Below are positions 12,676 to 27,400 of a stretch of 64,000 nucleotides of DNA, piece after piece. How positions within the stretch are numbered: the stretch's first letter is position 1; every line of letters starts with the position of its first letter. The notes below the pieces were generated by a model. It made no database searches. It saw only the letters and a list, made by a program, of their open reading frames with translations, and was not told the DNA's origin. This DNA is from Hypomesus transpacificus (taxonomy: Eukaryota > Chordata > Actinopteri > Osmeriformes > Osmeridae): contig NC_061068.1 of the NCBI RefSeq assembly GCF_021917145.1, forward strand, positions 11,567,210 through 11,631,209. The letters run 5' to 3'. The position numbers and the translations under genes were made by a program.

Positions 12676-15600
12676 CTTATACTACTGATACTCCTCACTG
12701 ATACTCCTTCTAGGTGTAACTAGACTGGCTGGGAGGTCCTACTGTACACCCCCCCCCCCCCCACCCCCATTCCTTTCCGTCGCCTCCCATCATGATGAGT
12801 GTCAACAGATCATATTTGGCGATCCCTATGACCAAGTGGTCCAAAAAACAACATTGATGTGTGTGTGTAGGTTGAGTGAGTTTGTGTGTTGCAGGGCTAG
12901 CCCGTGAGGAGTGCCCTGAAGCTATGAGCTATGAGCTGGCAGCCAGGTGTGCCGGTCAAACCAAGGTTAGAAGAGGCCATCTGTCTGAGTGTGTGCTGTG
13001 TGTGTTTGTTCCTGTACAAGTTGTGAGGGCAACAGTGAAATTGTGGGTTATAAAAAGGCGTTCTGGGCAGCATTCCTGTGCCTAGCGTGCGAGAGCGTTG
13101 GGGGATTCTCGTCTGCACTGGTTATTGAGCCTTGGGGAGACAGACTGCTCTTTTGCTGTTTAAATACTAAGTGGTACACACACACACAAACACACACACA
13201 CACACGTACAAGATTTTCTTCAGACATCCCTGACCAGTCGGACAAGATGGACAGGGACAAACTCTCCTTGCAAACACCAAACCCAGTCTTTAGATATCTC
13301 TGGCCTGAGGACAGTGCTGTTTATGAGCCCCTCCGGCTGACTTCCTGGTTCTCCCTCTGTCCTCGTTTTCTCCAAGTGTCCTTAGAGGCAGCTTCAATGA
13401 AGACTTCCCATACAGAGTGAGATTTAGGCATTGGATCAGTCAGTGGCATGTAAACAGCCCTTCTGTCATTTAGATAAGTGAGAGCTGAAACAGTAGCCTG
13501 CACTGGGCCAAAGTCTCCAGAGGGAAGTTTCCAGGGAGATTCCATTAGGAGACAGCGTTATCTGTTGTTCAACTTGCTGTGAGTTTGGTTGTGACTTGAC
13601 GCACACAGAGACAGAGGTAGGAAGGGGGAGGGGGGGGGGGGGGGCTACAGCAGGAGGCAGTTCCTCAGAAGATGTGACGTCTTTCTGTTTGAAAGAGCGA
13701 GATGTTTTTTATATCTCTTATGAGATGAAAGGAATAAACATGACCTTTAACCTAGCTTTTAGAACTTGGCTTCAGAGACTGTTTCTCTCTTTCCCCGTAT
13801 CTCTGTGCCTGTCACCCACTGACCCAATGGCAACCCCCACCTGGCTCTGACCCAGATTCACTGTTTGATTCAACTTCTCCCCCGCCCCAAACACAACAGT
13901 AAAGGCATTTGGGCACTTTGATGACGGCGTCATACTTACTTTCTCAGCCATTCCGCCCCTAACCTAGTTTTTCACCGAGACCTCCATCTCTGTCCACTCT
14001 TTCTCATCCCAATTCTTATAATGGGACATGTTTTTTGTGCACCAGAACATGCACCAGAAAGCCCAGAGAACCAGGTGCTAACCGACATTTTCTCTTTTTC
14101 TCTCATTCTCATTCCTCTTACCACACACCTGATTATATACCAAACCTGTTCATTCATAATCATTTTTATACGAAACACCATATACTGTAGTGTTTGAGTA
14201 CAGAACTGGGCTTTGATTGTAGGATATTGTGGTTTCCATATGTTAGTGAAATACCCAGATTCTTATTGTCTCCAGCGTTAGGAACAACAGTTTCATATTA
14301 AGGTTCATTATGAAGAAGGAATAAGAGGTGCACTTACCATGATGTAAACATGATCCTGCTCATCCCACCAATTCATCAAGGGCAGGAAGCCAATTATGGA
14401 GCGATTTAATATTAGACTAAAGAACTCAAATATCTTCCACAATTTCTCAGATGAATTGTCCCTTCATCCTTGTTCCCCCCCTTCATTATTTTGGAGATTG
14501 TCAGGCCCTCGACGTCATCTGTAAAATGTCGCAGGCACTTGAAAAATGGTTAGCAAAATGGTCACAGGAAAATGGCTTGAATCCAGTGTGCTTATTCAGC
14601 TCTTGTCAATGGTCACAAAGTGAACATGAGGCCCATTGTTGCTGTGATCCTGCTTGTTTGTAAGGAGGCGATACTGGTCCTTCAAGCAACACCATGATTA
14701 GATTCATGGGCAGGAACAGAGGACCAAGAGACGACTGAACACTGAAGTAATAAACGCACAGAACATTTGAATGAAAGGTAATTCAGGGCTTGAAAACAGG
14801 CCCTGTGGGGCTAGAAATGTAATTCCAAAATGAAAGAGCTGTTTTGCTCAATTCTTTTCATGTTTTCACATATCCAAATGTCAGATAACAACCACGTAAA
14901 CATGATGTGAACTCTCAGATTCACTTTATATAGAATACATTAAAGAGGATGGATCAAATGTACTGTGTGAGTTAAACACAAGATACGTCTCTTGTAGCAT
15001 TTGTTGAAAGGGGTCGTATTTGCATTGTGGCGTGTGTAGTCACAGACATAGCACCGACATTCTGAGTAGAACCGCTAATGGTTCTACTCAAGTTAGCTTT
15101 ATCAACCTTGTCACATGTGTCCTTGAGGTATGGAGGTATCTTGACTTGGGTTGTATAAGCAGTCAGCAGTGTTGTGTCTGACAGGGCCCCAAGCGTGGTT
15201 CTCATAGTGTTGCATAACGCCTGCCTTGTAGTCTACTGATATATAGCCCTGAGTCTGGCGTGTCTTTGCGTGTGTGTGTGCGTCTTCGTGTGTGTACACG
15301 GTCAAAAGCGTTTTTCTTTGTGCTTGTGTTGTGTGTGTGTGTGTGTTGGTGTGTGTGTGCCAAAAAAAAATCAAAAAAAGTTTATACAAATGAATTATTG
15401 AATGTCGTAATACAAGATATTATAATACGTAATATTAGAATCTCTTGCACAACAGAGACCTGCAAAATAAAACATGGAATCAGGATAATTACAGACAGGA
15501 AAAATACACAATTCACAACTGTGACGGTAGTGTGTTTCCGCTGCAATATCCTTCTGTAGGGTCCAGATATGGAGACCTTATTGAAAGAAAAAAACTAACT

Positions 15601-18364
15601 GCACTGGTCTGTATCATTGATGAAATTGACAACAAATAATGACATGCCCTAGGAACCTCAACAGCAGAATGTGGGCTGATAGTGCTGACAGGATGGCCCC
15701 AGGGAGCAGCCGGCTGAAAGGACCGTTGTGAATATTGATGTATGGATGTTTACAAAGACAGGGTGCACTTCTGCAATGGCAATGAACCTCAGCCTTCTGA
15801 AAATGTAGCTCATGATTATTTTTTGCTCCATTCGATCAACTGAAAATCTTGAGTCATTCTAGGTATCTATTTAAAAGGGCTGTAAAATGATCTTCATAAG
15901 TCCCTGATGAGATCAGCTCATATAGAGGAAGTCAGCTTGATTTGGTTCTCAGGGCTCCCCTGCATGGCTGAATGTTCTTATCTTACTAAGACCTGCTTCA
16001 CTGGTTGTAGCCGTGTGAAGCCATATCAATGTCATCCCAACCAACGATGAGAATGGTGATTTCTTTATCAGTTTTTGAGAAATATTTATGTAACCAACAA
16101 GGACTCTGTGAGCTGCTGAAATGTTATTCCTATTTCATCATAAATATCCTTGACTTTTGAATGGGATTCAAAGGATTCAAGTAAAAAAACAAAACAGTTA
16201 TCACTTGCTTGTTACATAACATATAAAATACATAAAGTGGTCAAGGGATGGTAATGATTTGACCAAATACTATAGTGGAGTAGCCTTTGACTGACCTATT
16301 ACAAATCAAAAACAGTGAAGGATTTAATGGTCAATATTACCTGGCTGGAAGGTTATCAGAAATGTCATGTATTAATAGCTGGGCTGCTGAAGTAATACCA
16401 TCAGAGGTTTTAGAGAACAAAAGGACAGTTCAGGGGACTGTGAACTACTGACCTTTGTTGAAGGTTTAACAGATAAACAAGCAGATACCTATATGTGTAG
16501 TAATTCACCATGTGTACACGTTATAGTAATTGATTGTCCATTATGTTAACATGACAACAAAGCAAGATACTATACGCTCCTGTTGTGGATTGAAATGTGG
16601 GAATTAGAAATGTTGTGACTCAGGCTTTGATCCAGAGCAGTGATTTGACCCCTGACCCTGATCCCTAGCCAATCACTTGAGTTGATTGTCTGATCCAGCA
16701 GTTTCCTCTATCTCTCCACAATCGGTGGGTTTCCATTGGTTAAGTAGAGGAAGGAGTTTGGTGACAAGGCTAAGATAGGAAAACAAACTCTACCTTACAG
16801 ATTACTTTCTTTTTATGCAAACTCACATGAGAGAAATGACGCAAGCAGTAAAGGAAATGAATAATGCATTTGAAACAGATTAGTCATTTTGGTGCTATTC
16901 TAGATGTTTTCCTATAATGTTCCATGGAAAGTAGTCATTCCTTTTAAGGTGAGTACTTCTGGCCAGCTTGTGAAGCTGTTCCCAATCACCCCACCCACCA
17001 TGCTCACAGGGAACACCAATAGGCAGAGTTCCATGTAGTGGACTAATTAACACAGATCGTTTTTCGGTTTTGATTTCCAATTATTAATTGAACAGTCGAG
17101 TTACAAACAAGCACCAACGGGGTCAGTCTGCTCACCCTGAGATATGTGTTATAGGCCAACTCACTGATTTTTGTATCTTTCTTTTATTGCTAATAAAGAA
17201 GGTCGTTTTTCAACTTGAAAAAGGGAATCAAGAATAGACTATAGCTTGTAACCATTTAGAGAGATAAAAACATCAGTCAGGGTGGTACAATAATGTCCTG
17301 CAGGCCAGGATCAACTGAGTCTGTGTGCTTTGTGATTTTTCTGGCACCATCGAAGGCCTTCAGTGCTTCATAGGTGTTCTGGTCTATTTAAGTGACACCT
17401 CGTTGAGTGATTATGAAAGCCACAGTTTGTTTACTGTTCTAGTCTAGCTTTGGTTGGAGGGGACCAGGGGCCTTGCACACACGCAAGCATGTGCAGGGAC
17501 ACACACTCTCTCACAAACTTTTACACTCTGCCTCGCGCATACACACACACTTCCCTGTGCGGGATAACAGTACAAACACAGGAAGTTCTCTGCCTCTCAG
17601 AACAAAGCCTCTTAAAACTGGGATCAATTTCCTGCTGAGAGACACAGGAGCTGCAGGGCAGAATGAGTGAGTGAGTGATAAAGATGGAGAATAAAGGAGG
17701 AGTTGTGAGAGGAGATTGAGGAGGAGAGATGGAGGGGGGGGGGGGGGAGAAAGGGAGCCAAAGATCTAATCTGCACTGTTAGATACTGTAAATACTTTCT
17801 TATTCTTTTTTTTTTTTTACAACAAATTACCAAATCATTAGCAGGAGCACGAAAGGCACCCCAAGAGGAGCAGAGCCTTGTTTATGGCTGAGTATGTCCT
17901 TAGGCTTGTGCTGGGAATGTTGGGGTCCTGAACCAAATCTCTCATCACAGTTTGATAGAACAACACACTGAAGTTATTAAAATTAGGATGCAACTTGGGA
18001 GTTGTTCGAACGATATGGCATGAGTAGGCCTACCTAGGCCCAGGTATGTTTTATCTTTTTTGATGCCAGAGCCTATAATCGACAGAAATAAAGACAGAGA
18101 CAGAGATGGAGAGAGAAAGAGAAGGAGGGAGAGAGATAGAGAGGGGCGTTGGAAAAATCTGATACTTTGCATGTCAGCTGTGCAAAAGTGGCTTGGTACC
18201 TCAGACTTTGTAGCCAACGTGGGGCGCTGTTTCTCACGCTATCTCTCGTGTTCCAAAGAGCGATCGAGCGCACCGCAGGAGGAGTTTACGGTTGCTCACT
18301 CACTCAAGGGCTCTCACTCCTCAGATGCGATTTGAGTTGGTGAGGAGAGGATCAGTGCGCTGGA

Positions 18365-18421
18365 ATGAACACGCATGTAAGCGGTGTAGACAAGAGACGG
18401 GAACTTTTCAGATCTGGCTGA
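18365..18421 (+). promoter_or_regulatory. Possible upstream ORF in the arhgef3 short-isoform leader
   Basis: An 18-codon reading frame (ATG at 18365, TGA at 18419) lies 73 bases before the arhgef3 start. A minimal ATG-TAA pair sits inside it. If the transcript begins upstream, these could lower translation of the main frame. The transcription start is unknown. Confidence 0.3.
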
Positions 18422-18494
18422 CACCGTGGCTGCGAGACCGGCTTGCGACTATTCTGCTGCAATAAACACAGCTGTGACAACGGAGAGCGACAGC

Positions 18495-21400
18495 ATGGTG
18501 GCCACGGAATATCCGTTTTACCTTGTCGTGAAGAGGGCAAATTGTTCCCTGGAAGTGCAGACTGTGGGCACCAAACCGGGTAAAGAAGTTGAGGTAGGCA
18601 TTTAGTTCAAGATGACTGATAAATGTGTGAAACCGAATGCATATAGCTTGTTATGGACACGTGATACTTCTCTTTGAACCAAAAATCGTATAAACTAGAC
18701 TTCGATTTATTGAGTTAAAGTGCCAAAATGCATTTTTAAATCACTGGTGTAGGCTACTCTCAGTATTTGCAGTTACACATGTACAGCAGTGTACAGGCTG
18801 TACATGTGTAAGAGACAACAAAATAGGCTACTATATACATGCGTGAGATCCGCCACCGCAGCTCTGTGATGGTTTGCCAGTTTTTTAGTATTTCAGTCAG
18901 GGTCCAGCTCTCCAGCCTCAAAAAGCTGCTTCAAATACATCTGGTGCGTCTGTTGTGGGATCTGTCAGACCGACATCTCTCACTCGACCACAAACGATGT
19001 TCACATCGCCTATTATTTATAGAGCGTGGAGCTCACTATGTAAACCTGAAAACAAAGAAGCATGGGGAAGATGTGAGAATACAGAATGTAAAATAAGATT
19101 ATTTCTTTGCATGGCTTATTTAGAAAAACGCTCTTAAACGTGCGACGTACAAATGGATGCCAAGGAACGTTCTGTCACAGAATGCAGAGCAATGGTAAGA
19201 CTTTGGCTCAAACAAATGTGCATCAACTTGAAAGTTTGAAACCATCCCAAAACAGCTGGAAGCTCTCCCTCTCTTTGTGGTGGTGATAGGTGGAAGAATG
19301 AAGGAGGATGTGTATGTTCTTGTCATCTGTGTGAGAGCCAGCTTCCCACCTGTTCTTGTCCAGACTAGGTTGTGTTCAGGCAGCCCCAGTACAGCTTAGT
19401 CACACGCAGCATGTGGCTAAAGTGAATCTTGTGTAAGAGGGCTTGCTCACCTAACGTTATGCTGGCCCACTGAGGCTACAGTTTAGCCGATTAACACAGT
19501 CCCAGCTGGGCAGAGCCCCGTGTTTGAATCTCTGACAGCCTCCTCTTGTTCTAGCCTACAGTACATTGTCTTCACCTCAGTAGGGGCCTCAGTAGGGGCA
19601 TCATGTAGTCATTCTAATCCTGAGGCACTCAGACTCTGATAGTGAGTCCTGTGGTGAATGGTGCTGTTATGCCGGGATGAGGCTGCAGGGTGTTTATGTC
19701 TGCTGGAACAGAGTCAGTGAGTCAGTGCAGACGTACACAGCACAGTGCTTTGTAAGACCTGCTGACTCCCCCCTGAGGCTATGTTCTCCTGTGCCGGGCT
19801 CCCTCACTGCCTGTCACTGAGCTCAGCTCTTTACTCAGGCTTTGCACGGAAGGTGACTAATGTCCTGTGCTAATGTCCTATTACTGGACACCATTATGGT
19901 GTGAGAGGGCTAGGGGGACACCCGTAGAACTCACACTAAAAACAGACGCACACACGCACGCAGATATAAACAATGTTATGATCCCAATCATAGCAGCCAT
20001 GAGCCTACCACAGTTTGGATGTGTTGAATCCTTTTCTCCAGACAGACTTATGATTCATCGCTGTGCTCCTCCCTGGAACAGACCCTGTACTCAGCAGAAG
20101 CAGTAGCCTGGAGGTGTCTCTCTCTCTCTCGCTCTCTCTCGCTCTCTCTCTCTCTGGCTCACTCTCTCTCTCGCTCTCTCTCTCTCTCTCTGGCTCACTG
20201 TCTCTCTCTCGCTCTCTCTCGCTCTCTCTCGCTCTCTCTCTCTCTGGCTCACTCTCTCTCTCGCTCTCCCTTTATCGCTTTCTCTGGCTTTCTCTCTCTC
20301 TTTCTCTGGCTTTCTCTGGCTGTCTTTGTTTTTCTGTCTCTCCCTCTCGCTTTCTGGCTCAGAATCACTTGACACACACACACAGTCTCACAGATGGTTT
20401 TAGTTGTCATGTTTCAGCTTCATTGACTATATTTGTTTTGTTTTTGAGAGCTGGACCTGACTGGGCTACCCTCTGTACCTCTCTCTCTCCTGTGAATGTA
20501 CAGGACTCTGCCAGTTCACTAAATGTTTCTGCTTTAGCTGACCATGCCACTATTTGAAGAAAGACAAGGTAATGGAGTAATTGAGCAAGCTAATAAGGTT
20601 AGCCACCGTCTCATCTGGTGCTGTGTTTATCTGGAAAATGTGCCATAATGGTAGACGTGCAATGTCTCAATTAGCACAGCTGGTACAGGTACTGCACTTC
20701 CCTCACAGCCTTTAAACTATACAATACCAATGTTTTGATTGAATTCTCAGACCCAGTAGATTTACAGTGAGTGAGTCTATAGGCTGTAGGCTATATAGGC
20801 TGATGCTCACACCAGGGTAGAACACAATAATTAGCCAATAGACATTGCATGCATACATTGATTGGAAGCTAGCTCCTATCCAGGGCAGGCTGGCCTTAAG
20901 GCCACATTCATCCTTCTTAGCCCTCTGTCACAGTGTTTTGATGTGTGTGTGTGGCGGGGGCTGCCAGATCTACCTGTGTGTGTGTTTGTGGGGGGGGGGC
21001 TGTTTGTATGTGTAGGAGCCTTAGTTGAGACACAATAGACCTTCTTGTCAGGAAGTGATTGAATCAGCCTGGACCAATCAGAGCACCATGGGAACCAGCC
21101 TTTTGCTCCGCCTGGACAGTTCTCGGTGGTTAAGGACGTCATGGTTGGCATGAGAGAGGTGTCTGGTTAAGGCATTCACCCTCATCATCTGTGAGACTCA
21201 CACGCAATATTTTAATCAGGAAAAGTGTTTTGTCTTCTGCCAATGTTCTCTGGCAAGAATTTAATTACTCAGATTAGTATCAAAGGGCAATGAAGCATAG
21301 TTAGCTATTATAGCTTTATGTGGGCCTGTTGCATGCAAGAGACTTAGGTTCGATGCCCTACAAATCTCAAGAAAGGAGCAGTTATCAGGTTGTATGGATG

Positions 21401-24400
21401 TTTTATATCTCCCTGCCTTCTTATCTCCAGACAAGCTACTAGGATCAAAGACTCCATCCTGTTTCAATGTGTGTGTGTGTGACTGCGTGCAACTGTGTGT
21501 GTGGTTTTGTGTGTGAGTGTGTGTGCGCGCGTGACCGTTATGATTGGTGGCACATGTGGTGACATTGATTGACAGCCTGCATGGGGCAAGAAGTGGTTGT
21601 GTAACATGTTCAGCTGTCTCTGTAAGTGTGTTAGCTGTGAAACGTTCAGGTCCATCCTATCAGTCTGGAGATCATGACTGTTGCATAAGTATAAAAGTAG
21701 ACTCATAAAAGATGGGTTTTAACTATCACAAAAACCCCAAATCCAATCCCCCAAAATACAAAATCCAAGTTAAAATGTCCCTCTAGCTGTAAAAGTCTTA
21801 TTTAAGAACAAATACAAATAAGTGAGGTTCTAACAAGGTTAAGAAATGTACACATACCTCCACTATCTTTGTTCTCTTCCTGCTTTCAACCTCTGCTGTC
21901 TGGTTTGAGATGTCATGGACTCCCATACTGCTGAGTGTGCTGTGGAAGTCTGCTCCCAGAATACTGATCTGGCTGCTGCAGTGACGTACCCAGGGACATG
22001 CTGCAACTGCAATAACACGAGGAGAGAGGGGTAGAGGGGAGAGGGAGAAGGGGAGAGGGAGAAGAGGAGAGGGAGAGAGAGAGCGACGGGGGAGAGAGGG
22101 GGAAAGCGAGAGGGGAAGACTGATGCTGTCTGGAGGTGAAGCTGCAGCTTCTCCAGTCGTCTTTGACATTCCTGCTCCCACACTGCGTTTTTCCCCCGTC
22201 TACGTCTGACTGAGCACTGTCACCAAGTCCGTGTCGGCTCCCTGGGAGGGTGAAACATGGAGACGGGTCCTGCGTCTGCAGAGATCTGAGGGGCTGAGGG
22301 GTACCTTATCACCCGCAGGATAGCAGCCTGCCTATCTGCCTGCCTGCCTGCCTGCCTGACCGACCAGGGGAAGACATCACCTTGAGGGGAAGTGGCTCCA
22401 GTATGAGCTTGTTGTCGAGTGTTGATGGGACTGCGGTGTCTCCCACTGGTGCCTCAGCTTGTGACCGTAGGGGAGGCTGAACCTGTCTGGCAGGGACGAG
22501 GAAGAGAGGGGGTCAGGAAGGGGGGGTCGGGCCGAGATTACTGAGGTTGATGAGGACAAATACGATGAAGAACATCGTCCCATTCACGAAAGTCGCTGCT
22601 AGCGCTGGTTCTTATCAGGCTGCTCCAGGCTCAGAGCACTGGTCAGGTGTTGGAGGCTGATGGAGACTGTGAACCTGAAGGTATTTGATGTACCTGTAGT
22701 CTCTGCTGCGCTTCTTTGATGATGTGCCGCCTGTTTGTTTACACCTGTCTGTTTTCCTCCCTCCTCTCCTCTCCTCCCTATTCCTCCCCTCCCCATTCCT
22801 CTCCTCCCCTCTCCAGGAGCCCAGTATCAAGAGGGTGAAGCCCCTTTCCAGAGTCACATCTCTGGCCAGCCTCATTCCTCCAGTGAAGACGGCACCACTG
22901 AAACGGATTGGACAGAGTCTGCAGGTACAACTATAATCTCAATCCCTCCTTTCTGCTTTTGACTGTGAGCATTAAACTGAACTCATATTCTCAAATCCAT
23001 TCTGCTTTTTACTTGTGTTACTTGGTGCAGATGTTTTCACGTGAACATGTCATGTGTTTGATGGGTTAGACTGCATTTGTTTACGTTATGGTTGGTGGGC
23101 AGCAAGATCTACAACCCAGAATGGAGCTTTGAGAGACAGGGGGGTGGATCTAAGGCTTTGTCCACATCTGGTAGTCTTCAGAGGAGAGTGAAGGAGGTGT
23201 AGGGTATCATTCAGTAGTGAGGACTGTCAGACTGACTGCTACTGTCATCACTGTGGTGTTGGTCCAAACAACAGGCCATCTGTCCACATGGGTCTCCTTC
23301 CCTCCCTCTCCACCTCCCTCCCAGCCTCCCTCCCTCTAACCTCCCTCCCTCCCCACCTCCTTCTCAACCTCCCAATCCTCCCTCCCTCCCAAATGCCTAA
23401 ACCCCTGACTCAGTCACAACCACAGTCTCCTCACACACACCAATCCACCAACACTGTTGCTGGCCCTCAGCTGCTGGCTGAGTAGCTCCACCTCCAGAAC
23501 TCACCGTCTTGTCTCCGCCCCCCACACAGCGGTCCATCAGCTTTCGTAGCGAGAGTCGGGCGGAGATCATGGCCCCGCGCCCCTGGAGCCGCCCCGCCCC
23601 CACAGCCATGGCCAAGCGGCGTGACAGCAAGCTGTGGAGCGAGACCTTTGACGTGCGGCTCGGACACCAGACGCTGTCCTCCAAGGAGATCAAACGGCAG
23701 GAGGTGAGACCCCCTGACTCTGACCTCTGACCCCTTACACCTCACCCAAACACCTGACCCCCGCCCTGAACCCAAACTGTTAGGGATATGGGTATAATCT
23801 TCCAACCCGGTCCTTCCTCCAAACCACCTTTAAAAATGAAGAGGAACCTACAGTATACAAATGTATTATTGATGTATCTTATTGATTCTTATCATTATAA
23901 TTGGGTATTCTACAGACAGACAGAAGCAGATGGGTCACTTAGCAGGGGACTCAAAATGGTGTCTTGTTTCTCTGATGAGCTAGTTTGAAAGATCAACTGG
24001 AATTACTGCTGTCCTCCTACACACACACACCACACACACACACACACACCGCACACACACTGTCTTAGATCCCTCCTGGCCACACACACTCAGGCTTCAA
24101 AGAACAAGGCTATATGGTGTGTATAACAGATGCCAGATGTTCACATGGAAGTATTGGGTTTTTAGTGGTCAGATGGGTCCTGTTTACTTCTGTTTGGGGT
24201 GTGTGTGTGTGTGTGCACACGCGTATGCATCTGCGTCTATATGTGTGTAAGCGTGTCCCAAATACACACACACACACAGTAGTAGTCTGTGTAATGACAT
24301 GTAGGTGAAGCACATAGAAGAACTCTCAGGTCTCACTACTGCTCTCTGTTTCCACTCTGCCGACAGGCCATCTTTGAGCTGTCTCAGGGGGAGCAAGACC

Positions 24401-27400
24401 TGGTGGAGGATCTGAAGTTGGCCAAGAAGGTACCATCTGCTTTCCTTATTCAGCATTGTTCAACTTCTCATCCAGCCTGACCAGACTTGGCTATCCAACC
24501 CCTTTGACCAGACAGGCTTTCCTCTTCATGCGTGCTTGTGTGTTTTTGTCTTCTGTGTTAACCTTATATGAAAAATTCAGGAGAATTTACAGTGTGGTTC
24601 TTTATGCGTTAAGGGCTAAAATTAGATTTGCTCTTAGAGTGTCCGCCCCTGCTAGATATTTGTTAGTTTTATCTCTGGAAAACCTCCATGTTTTCCACAC
24701 ATTGATTGCCTTTTTTAGTGGTGGGACTCATATCTAGGACAGAGGAGTGAAGTTGTTTTCATCAGTATTTGGGGGATGTTTACGTGAGCCATCGGAGCTG
24801 ACCTGGTTTCCTGGTTACTATCATGGGTGATACACAGGTTAGGATGTCAGTATCACCACAGTGTCACGGAAAGAACCTTTTTGGGTTTTTCTGCCTTGCT
24901 CTGATTCACCTTCGCTCTTATGTGAGAGAATTTCAAGCGTTTTCAAGTACTGAAAAAGGAAACTTCTGTAGGTTGGGATGGTGCTGTGTACACTTGGTTT
25001 CCAGTTGCATAACCGGCTCTTGTCCCTGCAGGCTTACCATGACCCCATGCTCAAGCTGTCTATCATGACAGAACAGGAGCTCAACCAGATCTTTGGGACC
25101 TTGGACTCTCTCATACCCTTACATGAAGGTGAGGAAACACATATACACACACACGCACGCACAAGCGTGGACACTCACAAACACACAACTCATCTGGGTG
25201 TTCAACATTTTGGGGTTTCTTCCCTGCCCCTCAGATCTGCTGAGTCGGCTGAGAGAGGCCCGTAAACCCGACGGCTCGACCGAACACGTGGGACACATCC
25301 TGGTGGACTGGGTAAGAGGATCTGGACGCCGCGTCCTTTCTCTTCCTCCTCCTTTTCCTTCCCTGTCTTTCTCCCTCTCGCTTTCTCCCTTTATGAGTTT
25401 GGGCCCCTACGCTGTGGACTTTATTGAACGTGCTGTTGCTCTGTATCAGGGAGAGAGTGTAGCAGTGCTAGCTCCAGGCCAAACGCATCGCTTTTTTGAC
25501 CCACTCCCTCTCACTTCCCCTGGTGTTGTGGTGGGTCGAAGCCCAGTGTTCTGGCCACAGTGGAGAGACAGAGAGGGAAAGAGCGAGCTTGATCTCTCTC
25601 GCCTGGCTGAGTCCCTAATTTGGCCTGCTTCCTGTGTCAATCTCACAGCATCTGCAATCTGTCTCTCACATTTTCAGATGATTATGTAATACTACTAAAT
25701 AATAGAAATACCTCCTTAAAATGTATTAGGTATCTGTGGAAATAATGACATTGATATATGCAACTCTCTTTCCACTTTTCCTTAAAATGCAGCAATATAA
25801 ATTGTTGTGAATAGATGTCTGTTATTGAATGATTGATATGGAACAGAGGGTGCTAGAACATAAACTTTTGGAAAACCAGAGATGTCACTACCCCTGTAGA
25901 ACACCATGAAGCATCAACCAGAGATGTCACTACCCCTGAAGAACATCATGAAGCATCAACCAGAGATGTCACTACCCCTGAAGAACACCATGAAGCATCA
26001 ACAAATTACCCCACAACATTCTTAGGAAAAAAGAACCACGGCTTCCCACAACCCCTTGAGATGTTGCTTGTTTTCAATGAGGACATTTTTTTGGTGAAAA
26101 CAAAGACGGTGACCTTTTGGCTGAGTCGTCAGCGATCAATCTGGCTGTGTGCTCAGACCTTGGTGTGAGGTGAACCTTGACCTCTGCCCCCCGGGGTCCT
26201 TCTGCCACTCTGGAGCTATTGACGTACATAGTTCTACTGTTCTGACCCCTGGTCATGTCACGGCCAGAGTTGCAGAGATCTGACCATCATGTTATCACCG
26301 TGCTGTCAGCTCCATGTCATACAGCATCGGGCTGTAACTCTGGACAGGGTGTGTATTGATTAGACAGCAAGTTAGTAATGGTGATTATGGGTGAGTGAGG
26401 TCTACATTTTAACTTAGAATGAATGTCAATAATGTATCAAATTAATATGGTTTCATAAAGTTAGACACTTATTACTTAAACTTACAATGATTAATATTAG
26501 TGTCATGTTTGGACTGAGCAGTACATTACCTTCCAAGAGCTCAACCAAAATCACTTGAGATAGGGACAAAAGCCTTCATTAGACCAAGTTGTTGTCCATT
26601 TACATCCTAATGGGGTAGGGATTCATTCCCAGTACATTTCTTACCAGCCAGCTATCATGAGACCAAGAAGAAACCTCCCCCCTTAGATCGGACAGGTCTT
26701 GTGCAGGACTGTCGGAGCTTTTCTCCAGGGGCCAGGCATGAGGGTCACATTGTGTAAGCATGCTGATTTCCGACTCCATCCTTTCTTCCTGTTGACGCCA
26801 GGTCGCCATGGCGAACAATGCATGACAGGGAGGAACTGTTTCTGCTCATCCCAGCAGACAACAGCCACAGATCTCTGACTGGCAGGAGCTTAATCACTGA
26901 GGTTACATAACCAGGGGGAGGTTTCCCCAAGTCCACTTCGGTCTCTGGTTCACTATGGTGGACTGGCTTGCTTTGGATTGGTCACTTCTAAAGAGGAGTA
27001 TCAGGTCACGTCTACAGTGCTGGAAGGGGGACTTCTCCTTGTGGAAACCTCAGATCAGAGCGTGTATGGTGCACCCCCACCAGACCGGTCCCTGCTCTCT
27101 CTAATCAAATGCAGCGTGGGGTGTGTCAGGGCTGCTTGGCAGGTTGTTTATGTGAGAGGGTGTGAGTTCTACCAGGCTCTCTACTCCCAACTCTGCTTCG
27201 TTAGCGTCCGAAAAGAACAAGAGGAGGGGATTCATGCACGGTTTCTCCAGAAGAATGTTCTAGTAAACTCGATGATGGCTGAGGTGGTACAGACTTCCCT
27301 CCCTCCCTGGTTTGTGTCTTCACACGTACAGAACAGAACAGTAGCTCACCTGCTCTAACCTGGATGAGACTCGATCTGGGTCTTGGATTTGATCCACTGA

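Larger units (their letters stand above)
8567..18494 (+). other. arhgef3 intron and internal promoter region
   Basis: For the long isoform this is intronic. For the short isoform it is upstream of the start codon. It holds the LINE relic near 8.8-9.1 kb, a short SINE-like fragment at about 10,672-10,715, a C-rich CCCCTGCCACCAC tract at about 10,956-11,040, three perfect inverted repeats (11218-11248, 12644-12675, 15063-15090), homopolymer runs (C at 12749-12762, G at 13630-13644 and 17734-17747) and CA/TG tracts. I saw no further coding exon. Confidence 0.55.
18594..22816 (+). other. arhgef3 intron 1 (short isoform)
   Basis: The intron contains the inverted repeat at 18773-18811, the CT-rich tract near 20.1-20.35 kb, a TG tract near 21.47-21.53 kb and a GA-rich block at about 22,016-22,112. 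No coding exon was recognised. Confidence 0.6.

Noticed and set aside
20063..20557. 164-codon frame of Ser/Leu repeats
   Set aside because: It is a translation of the CT minisatellite and not a gene.
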